A stretch of 64,000 bases of DNA. Source: Hymenobacter cyanobacteriorum. Lineage in GTDB: Bacteria > Bacteroidota > Bacteroidia > Cytophagales > Hymenobacteraceae. Each line of letters opens with the position of its first letter. Positions within the stretch are counted from its first letter, which is position 1. The notes beneath the pieces were generated by a model. It was not told the DNA's origin and did no database searches. It saw only the letters and a program-made list of their open reading frames with translations. A program made the translations under genes and the position numbers. Shown in pieces: positions 53,856-60,557 of the stretch. The DNA is taken from positions 992,001 through 1,056,000 of the forward strand of contig NZ_JALBGC010000003.1 of the NCBI RefSeq assembly GCF_022631375.1, read 5' to 3'.

Positions 53856-53901
53856 AAGTGAAACGGGAGGCGGATTATATTCGCCCCACGTTTCACTTTT
53901 T
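53856..53901 (+). terminator. hairpin after uvrB
   Basis: AAGTGAAACG (53856-53865) pairs with CGTTTCACTT (53889-53898) with inner GGCG/CGCC, followed by TTTT. It lies 52 bases after uvrB and ends only 15 bases before the next gene's ATG. Confidence 0.7.
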
Positions 53902-53915
53902 CTGCTTAAAAACCC

Positions 53916-54302
53916 ATGTCATTCACGTTTACCAAGTCGCTGCTGGTGGCGGGCCTGTTGGCCGGCGGCGCGGCTTTCACGCCGGCCAAAGCGCAGGCGC
54001 CCGGCAACTACACGTACCAGCTGGTCACCACCATCGAATCGGTGGTGCCGGGCGGTTTTGGCCGGTCCAAGGTTTCGTACACGCCGGCCTTCAAGGGCGT
54101 GAAGGAAGCCCCCATGGAAAACCTGTTCAGCCTCACTGGCCTGAACATGGCCAACCTCCAGAAAAACGAGGAAACCATTGTGGCCCTCACCCAGCAAATG
54201 GCCGCCGATGGCTACGAACTGGTGCAGGCGCTGCCCCTCACGTCGTCCATTCAGGGCAGCGGCATTTTTATGACGCGCTACATTTTCCGCAAGGGCAAGT
54301 AG
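53916..54302 (+). CDS. small exported protein, paralog of the one at 55057
   Basis: 128 residues. Signal peptide (LLVAGLLAGGAAFTPAKAQ) and a ~100-residue mature part. It shares YTPAFKG in the middle and AADGYELVQ near the end with the protein encoded at 55057. The AADG[YW]E[LV]V pattern recalls DUF4177-like domains, whose role is not known. The start codon is 15 bases after the uvrB hairpin, so its promoter must overlap that hairpin or it depends on read-through. Confidence 0.65.
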   Translation: MSFTFTKSLLVAGLLAGGAAFTPAKAQAPGNYTYQLVTTIESVVPGGFGRSKVSYTPAFKGVKEAPMENLFSLTGLNMANLQKNEETIVALTQQMAADGYELVQALPLTSSIQGSGIFMTRYIFRKGK

Positions 54303-54320
54303 GGCATTGCCAATCCGTTG

Positions 54321-54359
54321 AAAAAAGGCACGCTGGGTCCCGCCCGGCGTGCCTTTTTT
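54321..54359. terminator. bidirectional terminator
   Basis: AAAAAAGGCACGC pairs exactly with GCGTGCCTTTTTT around a 13-base interior, between the small exported protein and the YetF-like gene. Confidence 0.85.
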
Positions 54360-54385
54360 GCGCATAGCTCAGCGGTGCGGTGCGC

Positions 54386-54889
54386 TCAGGTAGCCTTTTT
54401 CACCACGCTGATGGTGCCATCGTGCTCCAGGCGCACAGTTTCGGCCTGGGCCAGGTCGTCGAGGTTGGCGCCCACGCGCAGGCCCGATTGCAGGGCCTCG
54501 GGGCTGATGCTGGCCCGACGCAGCTCGTGGTGATGCACGGTCGCGCCTTCGGCCAGGATGCTGGCTTCGCCCTTTACCAGCCGGCCAATGGCGGGGAAAA
54601 AGTAGGTGAGGTAGGCCAGTGCCCGGTGCACGAGCACCAGCGTGAGCGCGGCAGCCAGAATGGTGAAAAACGGCGCATCGGCCGCAATGGCGCGGCTAAG
54701 CGTGGCGCCGAGCATGAATTTAACCACCATTTCGAGGGCGCTGTTGCTGGCGAACGTGCGCCGGCCCGACACGCGCAGCAGGACGATGGCAATGAGGAAA
54801 ACCAGCACCGTGCGGGCCGAAATCTGCCCGGCGCTGATGGTTTGGGCGGTTTCGTGGAGGCCAATGAGGTTGGCGAAGAATTCTTTCAT
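54386..54889 (-). CDS. YetF-like DUF421 membrane protein
   Basis: 167 residues. Membrane helices at ~27-45 (TVLVFLIAIVLLRVSGRR) and ~70-95 are followed by the soluble DUF421 domain (GEASILAEGATVHHHELRRASIS, LEHDGTISVVKK). FLGATLSRAI resembles the LGxxxG-type core of the YetF family, which has roles in spore membranes in Bacillus but no clear role here. The ATG at 54889 is chosen; the open frame upstream to 55045 is not conserved. Confidence 0.8.
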   Translation of the reverse strand: MKEFFANLIGLHETAQTISAGQISARTVLVFLIAIVLLRVSGRRTFASNSALEMVVKFMLGATLSRAIAADAPFFTILAAALTLVLVHRALAYLTYFFPAIGRLVKGEASILAEGATVHHHELRRASISPEALQSGLRVGANLDDLAQAETVRLEHDGTISVVKKAT

Positions 54890-55056
54890 GAGAGGGAAGG
54901 CCGGAATGCTTAATAGGCTGTACGCAAGCTTTGCAGTGGCGGCCGGATGCGGCCGGGCTGCGTGCTGGGCAGGCGCTGCTACAACCGCTTGCGCTGCCCC
55001 AAGGCCGGCCCGCAATTCCCGTAATAACTTGAGGCACCATTCCAACCCTGCTTTTC

Positions 55057-55596
55057 ATGCTAAAATCATTGCTTCTGCCGCTGTTCCTGTTGTTGGCAAC
55101 TCTACTGGCGGTTCCCGGCTGCGCCCAGAAGGGGCCGCCGGTGGTGTATATGCAGATTTTTTTTGAAGGCCCCAACTGGCTGGCCGGGCGCGAGGTATTG
55201 CACTACACGCCCGCGTTCAAAGGCAAAACCGGCGAACTGGTGGCCGAAGGCGCGGACACTCAGGAGGTGTCGCCCATGCGCTTTATGCAAGGGCCAACCC
55301 GAACCACCTACGGCAGCAGCACCAGCGGCACCACGGTAACTACCGATAAAGGCACGTTCGTTACGGACGCTGACGGCAAAACGCACCAGCAAACCGAGGA
55401 GGACATTCGCAAAGAGAATCAGGTCGAGCAGGACAATATGAACCGAGGCCTCCAACTGCTGGAGAAGCGTGCGCGCCTGGCCCGCGAAGCCCTGACTAAA
55501 GCGCTCAACGAAGCCGCTGCCGACGGCTGGGAAGTGGTGCAGATGACGGCCACTGGCACGTCCGGCAGCCTGGTGTACCTGCTGCGCAAGCGCTGA
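55057..55596 (+). CDS. small exported (lipo)protein, paralog of the one at 53916
   Basis: 179 residues. The signal ends LLAVPGC, a possible lipobox. The shared blocks are YTPAFKG (~50) and AADGWEVVQM (~155), with a closing LVYLLRKR. Between them is a polar Gln/Glu-rich helix (~105-145) that the other copy lacks. Function unknown. The stop is only nine bases from the stop of the convergent amidohydrolase gene. Confidence 0.65.
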   Translation: MLKSLLLPLFLLLATLLAVPGCAQKGPPVVYMQIFFEGPNWLAGREVLHYTPAFKGKTGELVAEGADTQEVSPMRFMQGPTRTTYGSSTSGTTVTTDKGTFVTDADGKTHQQTEEDIRKENQVEQDNMNRGLQLLEKRARLAREALTKALNEAAADGWEVVQMTATGTSGSLVYLLRKR

Positions 55597-55605
55597 AAAG
55601 CCGCG

Positions 55606-56934
55606 CTACGGCTGGCGGTAGAGCACCCCGCCCTTCATCACCAGCCGGATTTGGCGCAGCGCGGCCACATCCTGCGTGGGGTCGCCGGCCACGGCCACCA
55701 GGTCGGCCAGCAGGCCGGGGGCGAGGCGGCCGCGGTCGGCGAGGTGGAAGATGCGGGCGTTGCCGCTGGTGGCCTGGCGCAGCACCAGCAGCGGGCTGAG
55801 GCCGTAGTCGCGCACCAGCAGTTCCATTTCGCGGGCATTGTCGCCGTGGGCAAATACGCCCACGTCGCCGCCCATGGCCAGCGCCACGCCGGCTTTCACG
55901 GCCGCCGCCATGCTCACGTGTTTTTGCTGAATGCGGGCGGGGGCGGGGTCGGTGCCCTTGCGCCAGCCTTTGTATTGGGCGGTGGCGTCGCCGGCGGCCA
56001 CGGTGGGGCAGAGGGCCACGCCGCGTTTCTGCATCAGGGCAAAGATTTCGGGCGTGCCGCCGTCGCCGTGCTCGATGGTTTCGACGCCGGCCAGAATGGC
56101 GCGGCGCATGCCCTCGGGCGTGCTGGCATGGGCCACCACGCCGCGCCCGGCCGAGCGGGCGGTTTGCACAATCAGGTTCAGCTCGTCCTGCGAGAACGTG
56201 GGCTGAGCCGAGCCATCGGCACCCCAGCGGTAGTCGGCGTATACTTTGATGAGGTCGGCACCCTTGCCCATCTGCTCGCGCACGGCCCGGATGATGCCGT
56301 CGACGCCGTCGGCTTCCTGCGCGCCCTGGGGCACGTCCTCATCTACCGACAGCTTGGGACCGTAGCTGCCGGTGGCTACCAGCGCCCGGGTGGCTACCAG
56401 CAGGCGCGGGCCGGGAATGATGCCCTGGTCGATGGCCTGCTTCAGGCCTACGTCGGCGTAGCCCGCGCCTTCGGTACCGAGGTCGCGGGCGGTGGTGAAG
56501 CCGGCCAGCAGCGTGCGCTGAGCGTGGGCGGTGGCGCGGGCCACGCGCAGCGCCTGGCTTTCGAGCAGTACCTGGTCGTTCCAGGTGGTTTCGTTGTAGG
56601 GGTGCAGCAGCAGGTGCGAGTGGCCTTCGATGAGGCCGGGTAGCAGCGTGAGGCCGGGCAGGTCGAGCATGCGCGCGCCGGCTGGGGCAGTCACCTGCGC
56701 AGCCGGGCCCACGGCGGTTATTTTATTGTTTTCGACCAACACCGCCCAGCCTTCGTGACGGTCCTGGCCATCGAACACGGCGGCGGGCCGCAACAACATG
56801 GCAGTAGGAGCGGGACTGGCGGGCTGGGCGTGGCTCGCGAAGGTGCTGCCCACAACCAATAAGCCGGCCCTGATGCCACGGCTTAGACCCAGGCGGGCGA
56901 TGAATGAGTTTCGGCAGGAGAAGAAAAGCTTCAT
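55606..56934 (-). CDS. exported metal-dependent amidohydrolase
   Basis: 442 residues. A signal peptide ends near SHAQP. The amidohydrolase fold is clear: LLPGLIEGHSHLL (the HxH pair), IKVYADYRWGA with a Lys candidate for carbamylation, VVAHASTPEGM, IEHGDGG and the late Asp in MGGDVGVF. The final LAPGLLADLVAVAGDP is a common family ending. It is nearest to imidazolonepropionase-like and prolidase-like exported enzymes; the substrate is unknown. It is 9 bases from the previous convergent gene with no terminator between. Confidence 0.88.
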   Translation of the reverse strand: MKLFFSCRNSFIARLGLSRGIRAGLLVVGSTFASHAQPASPAPTAMLLRPAAVFDGQDRHEGWAVLVENNKITAVGPAAQVTAPAGARMLDLPGLTLLPGLIEGHSHLLLHPYNETTWNDQVLLESQALRVARATAHAQRTLLAGFTTARDLGTEGAGYADVGLKQAIDQGIIPGPRLLVATRALVATGSYGPKLSVDEDVPQGAQEADGVDGIIRAVREQMGKGADLIKVYADYRWGADGSAQPTFSQDELNLIVQTARSAGRGVVAHASTPEGMRRAILAGVETIEHGDGGTPEIFALMQKRGVALCPTVAAGDATAQYKGWRKGTDPAPARIQQKHVSMAAAVKAGVALAMGGDVGVFAHGDNAREMELLVRDYGLSPLLVLRQATSGNARIFHLADRGRLAPGLLADLVAVAGDPTQDVAALRQIRLVMKGGVLYRQP

Positions 56935-57021
56935 AAGAGAACGTGCCGTCGGTTGACCGGCCAGCTGGCGCAGCCCGAAGCTACTACGCCGCTACAGTTT
57001 CGGCCCGCTACCTCGCGCCGG

Positions 57022-58095
57022 CTATTCGGCCAGCCACTGCAGGGCGCTGTATTCACCCGGCCCGAAGAACAGATGCAGCAGCTCATCGGCCATTTTGGGG
57101 CCGTTGGAACTGTTGGTGAGGAAAACCAGGCTTTCCTGTGTGCCGGGCAGGGTCAGGTAGAAGCCTTTGAAATTGCCGTTGTCGCCCCACTGCCACTGGG
57201 CCAGGCCGCGGCTGGTGGTGGCCAGCCCCACGCCGCAAGCCCAGGCGATAAACGGGTCGGTGGCAGTGGCCGGCTGGCCGCAGCGCCGGGCCTCGTTGGC
57301 GGGCGTGCGCAGCAGCAGCGCGGTGGCGGGCTTCAGCCCCTGGCCCGTCATCACTGCCTGCAAAAACCGGCTATAGTCGGCCGCAGTGCTCAGCAGGCTG
57401 AAGGCCCCATAGGCCGCCGGAAAGTGGCTGATGGCAACCGGCTGCCTCTGACCATCGTGGCCCGAGGCCGCGTTGGCGGCGAATTTCTTCTGCCACGCAA
57501 AGCCGCTGTGCTTCATCCTCAACGGCTGGAAAACTTCCTCCCGTGCCAGCGTTTCGAACGGCTTGCCGGTGAGGTGCTCCAGGGTTTTCTGCAGAAACAC
57601 GTAGCCCTCGCCCGAGTAGTTCCAGCAGCTGTCGGGTGCGTATTTCAAGCGCAGCGGCGTGGTGGGCCACTCCGGGCTCAGGGGGTTAGTAGCCCAGTTG
57701 GGCAGGCCAGTGGTGTGGCCCAGCACCATGCGGGCCGTTATTCGGTCGGCGTTGGCCGCGCCTTGCAGACGCGGGTAGGGCGCGTAAGCCAGCAGCGGCT
57801 TGTCCAGCGTCAGCACGCCCCGGTCCACCAGCCGCAGCGCCACATAGGCCAGCACCGCTTTGCCCAGCGAAGCCGCTTCGAACGTAGTGGTCGCGTCCAC
57901 GGCGGCCGGCTGGCCGGCGGTGCGCTGCCCCAGCGCGTAAGCCCGCACCCGGCCGCCGTGGGCGTACACCAGCTGCATGCCGGGCACACCGGCTTTCTGC
58001 ATCAGCGCGGTGAGGGTAGCGGTGGTGGGAGGCGCTTGGGCGTAGCTGGCCCGGCCGCACAACAACATCAGCAACAGCAAAAACAGGTTTTTCAT
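57022..58095 (-). CDS. exported serine hydrolase (class C beta-lactamase-like)
   Basis: 357 residues from ATG 58095, which starts a clean signal peptide (MKNLFLLLLMLLCGRASYAQ); an ATG 14 codons upstream is poorer. Motifs: SLGK (SxxK), YSGEGY in the YxN position (Tyr kept, Asn replaced by Gly) and GDNGNFKGF near the third box. It lacks the C-terminal lipocalin-like domain of the larger paralog at 44307. It is likely a periplasmic or surface esterase/peptidase. Confidence 0.87.
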   Translation of the reverse strand: MKNLFLLLLMLLCGRASYAQAPPTTATLTALMQKAGVPGMQLVYAHGGRVRAYALGQRTAGQPAAVDATTTFEAASLGKAVLAYVALRLVDRGVLTLDKPLLAYAPYPRLQGAANADRITARMVLGHTTGLPNWATNPLSPEWPTTPLRLKYAPDSCWNYSGEGYVFLQKTLEHLTGKPFETLAREEVFQPLRMKHSGFAWQKKFAANAASGHDGQRQPVAISHFPAAYGAFSLLSTAADYSRFLQAVMTGQGLKPATALLLRTPANEARRCGQPATATDPFIAWACGVGLATTSRGLAQWQWGDNGNFKGFYLTLPGTQESLVFLTNSSNGPKMADELLHLFFGPGEYSALQWLAE

Positions 58096-58199
58096 GGCGG
58101 ACAAGGCAGCGCATTCGGCCCAGAGCGGCCGGGGCACTATGCTGCCACAGATGCACCCGCTGCTGTGGCAGTTGCCCGGGAGCCCGCCGGTTCGCTAAC

Positions 58200-58682
58200 T
58201 TATTTCCAGGCGTGCAGCAGGCGGCGCACCAGAATGATTTCGCCGGTATGGTAGGCGGCATGGTCGGCAATCAGGAAAGCCTCGCGCAGAATGGTCTGAC
58301 CAGTACCGTGCGGCAGGCGGGCCAGCAGGTCGGTGCCGGGCGCGTGCAGCAGGTGCAGAAACCGCTGCCGGTCCTGCCGAATCTGGTCGAGCGTTTCCTG
58401 CCATTGCTCCTCGTCAGCGGTGGCATCCCGGGCCGGCCAGTACCCCTCCGGCCACTTCGGCGACTTGTGCTCGGGCTCAACGCAGAACTCCACAATATCC
58501 CATTGCGCAATGCGCACGTGCTCCACCAACTGCCAGATGGTGTAGGGCACATCGGGCACGTGCTGGTTCCAGATTTTGGGTGTCAGGTCGGCGCAGGCTT
58601 CTTCAAACGTTGCGTGCGCGTTGCCTTTGGTAATCAGGCTGGTCAATTCTGCCAGCAGGGCTTTTTGGTCGGGGCGGTCCAT
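58200..58682 (-). CDS. DinB family protein
   Basis: 160 residues in a four-helix bundle pattern. The three metal-binding His are visible: TIWQLVEHVRIAQWD, and the pair in ADHAAYHTGEII. DinB-like proteins include thiol-dependent transferases and proteins of unknown activity. It starts 9 bases before the stop of the DoxX-like gene on the same strand, so they are one transcript. Confidence 0.88.
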   Translation of the reverse strand: MDRPDQKALLAELTSLITKGNAHATFEEACADLTPKIWNQHVPDVPYTIWQLVEHVRIAQWDIVEFCVEPEHKSPKWPEGYWPARDATADEEQWQETLDQIRQDRQRFLHLLHAPGTDLLARLPHGTGQTILREAFLIADHAAYHTGEIILVRRLLHAWK

Positions 58683-58691
58683 TGCGTGCTG

Positions 58692-59114
58692 TTATTTCTT
58701 TTTCGTCAGCGCATTCAAAGCGCCCGTCGAATACAGGGCCGCGCCAATCAGCACGGGCTGGAAGAACAGGCGGGCCAGTCGCTTCTTATCGGTGTCGAGG
58801 CCGAAGGCGGACAGATGCTGCTGGTACTGGTGAATGTTGCCCGGGAATACCGCCGCGTAAAATGCCGCCAAACCGAAGCCCATGCGCACGCGGTTTTTAC
58901 CTTTCAGCAACAGCAGGGCCAGCCCCAGGCCAATTTCTACCACTCCCGACTGCAGCACTACGGTGTCTTTGTCTTCCGGTACGAAATCGGGCACCTGGGC
59001 CTGAAAATCGCGCCGCGCAAAGGTGAGGTGGCTGGTGCCGGCTACAATCATAAAAGTGCCCAGCAGGCCGCGGGTAACGTTCTGGAGCGTGGTGGTGTGG
59101 GAGGCGTGGCGCAT
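58692..59114 (-). CDS. DoxX-like membrane protein
   Basis: 140 residues with four hydrophobic segments: RGLLGTFMIVAGTSHL, VVEIGLGLALLLL, MGFGLAAFYAAVF and FQPVLIGAALYST. The order and the early AGTSHL fit DoxX/DoxD-like small membrane proteins. The function is not known. The start is the ATG at 59114; the frame remains open to 59288, but that part runs through a repeat element and a relic of polA. Confidence 0.75.
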   Translation of the reverse strand: MRHASHTTTLQNVTRGLLGTFMIVAGTSHLTFARRDFQAQVPDFVPEDKDTVVLQSGVVEIGLGLALLLLKGKNRVRMGFGLAAFYAAVFPGNIHQYQQHLSAFGLDTDKKRLARLFFQPVLIGAALYSTGALNALTKKK

Positions 59115-59183
59115 AGCAGGTGTGGGTGAGGTACGGTGGCTATACGATGGGGCAGGCGGTTTGGGTAGGGAGTAATAGGCATT

Positions 59184-59244
59184 GCAGGAGGAACCAGAAG
59201 CTTGATTCTCGCAGATTCCTCCTGCGTCGGAATGACAGCTTCTG
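59184..59244. repeat. palindromic repeat element 3
   Basis: GCAGGAGGAA (59184-59193) pairs with TTCCTCCTGC (59216-59225), and CAGAAGCT (59195-59202) pairs with AGCTTCTG (59237-59244), giving two alternative hairpins. The segment TTCCTCCTGCGTCGGAATGA looks like a dispersed repeat I have met in related genomes, but I cannot confirm copies here. Confidence 0.65.
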
Positions 59245-59252
59245 CCTTGGTA

Positions 59253-59296
59253 CGCCTGCAGCCAGTTTCGGCCCAGGGCCACTTCCATTTCCGGCG
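59253..59296 (-). pseudogene. relic of the polA 3' end
   Basis: 44 bases match 60564-60607, the last codons of polA, without gaps; I count 36 identities. In frame it reads EMEVALGRNWLQAY against EVEVGSGRNWLQAH in PolA. Where PolA has its stop codon, the relic runs into CAAGGC next to element 3. A stop codon lies 14 codons upstream of EMEV in this frame, so it is not a gene. The remaining ~280 bases to the next gene are AT-richer and hold its promoter. Confidence 0.6.
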
Positions 59297-59432
59297 TGTT
59301 TGGGCAAATTAGGCTCAGGGCATTCTTCCACTACCTGCATAGCACTTGTTCGATGAGAAATGCCAGCAGAGCGTAGTGAATAAAATGCTTTAATTCAGGT
59401 GGTTGTGCGGGTGAAAATCCGAGGAGTAGCAA

Positions 59433-59462
59433 TTGTAGATTACCTGTTGCTGCATATATTTG
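59433..59462 (+). promoter_or_regulatory. promoter of the lipocalin-like lipoprotein
   Basis: TTG (59433-59435), 19 bases, TATATTTG (59455-59462), a full consensus match in an AT-rich gap. It predicts a leader of about 110 bases. Confidence 0.6.
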
Positions 59463-59577
59463 ATACATTCAGTGAGCAAGTATAGGCCCATGGTGTACTC
59501 CGGCAGTCGTAAGTGAGTTAAATAATGGCCCCGCTGCAGCAGGGGGTACTTGGTCGCAACTCTTTCCTGAAAATTTT

Positions 59578-60471
59578 ATGCGGGTACGTCTACTTCAAGT
59601 CCTCATTGGCGCTATCGGCGCAATTTCTTTCCTCGCTCTACAGAACTGCAAAAGTGCCGACCCGGCACCATCCAAACCGGCACCATCCAAAACAGACTTG
59701 TTAACTGCCCATCCGTGGTTTTTGGTTGGGTATAACGAAATCTCGCCGGTTGGGGGAGTTGTCGACCGATTCCCTGCCATGTCGAATTGTGTGAAGGACA
59801 ATTCGCTTTCCTTCAAAGCGAATCAGTCTTTTACCTTCAGCCCGGGTGCTATCAGCTGCAATGGCGAGGGCCCGCGCGACATCGCGTGGTCTTTTGCCGC
59901 CAACGAAACCCGATTGTCGCTGGCCGAGCTGCCCGATGTTACCTATGGACAAATAGAAGTTGAGATTGTGGCGCTCACTGCCAACACGTTGCAGTTGCGC
60001 TACAGTGGTGGGGCCGTCTACCTCTATTCCGATAAAGGCAACTTCACGCCGCCGTCGGCCAACTACCAGGTAGCGTTCAACCGCCTCACCGCGCATAAGT
60101 GGCGCATGAGTCGTTACACGGTGTATAGCAACTACTCGGGGTCGGGTAGCACGTGGGTTTTGACGGACTTGTATGCTGCAATGCCGGCTTGCCGACGCGA
60201 CGATTTCCTCCAGTTCAACCCGGATTTTACATTGGTGAACGACGAAGGGAACAGCCGATGTGCACCGACCGACCTCCAAACGAATGCAACCAGATGGGGA
60301 TTATCCGAAACGGGTAACATTAGCATCCTCGCAATAGGGGTATTGAGCAACAACATTCCAGGAATAGCTCCCGGTGGCATCCAGGTCAGCGATTCAACGC
60401 TGACGCTTTATAGAAGCCAAACAAACCAAGGCAACGGCTCCACCACAACTGTGGTTTACAAGCCGTTCTAA
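59578..60471 (+). CDS. exported protein with two lipocalin-like domains
   Basis: 297 residues. The N-terminal hydrophobic segment ends FLALQNC, a non-standard lipobox. A 15-base tandem repeat encodes PAPSKPAPSK. Two related domains follow, each starting LTAHxW (residues ~42 and ~169), each with an early Cys, a D-LxF strand, a second Cys and a later W-x-L strand: the pattern of Bacteroidota lipocalin-like domains. The ligand is unknown. Base composition is more AT-rich than neighbours. Confidence 0.7.
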   Translation: MRVRLLQVLIGAIGAISFLALQNCKSADPAPSKPAPSKTDLLTAHPWFLVGYNEISPVGGVVDRFPAMSNCVKDNSLSFKANQSFTFSPGAISCNGEGPRDIAWSFAANETRLSLAELPDVTYGQIEVEIVALTANTLQLRYSGGAVYLYSDKGNFTPPSANYQVAFNRLTAHKWRMSRYTVYSNYSGSGSTWVLTDLYAAMPACRRDDFLQFNPDFTLVNDEGNSRCAPTDLQTNATRWGLSETGNISILAIGVLSNNIPGIAPGGIQVSDSTLTLYRSQTNQGNGSTTTVVYKPF

Positions 60472-60557
60472 TACAGCGTCATTTTTCGAAGTGCCGGCAA
60501 ACCCCAACTGCGACGCACTGCTGGCAAGGCAACAGCTCTGGCACCGCAGCCGGGGTA

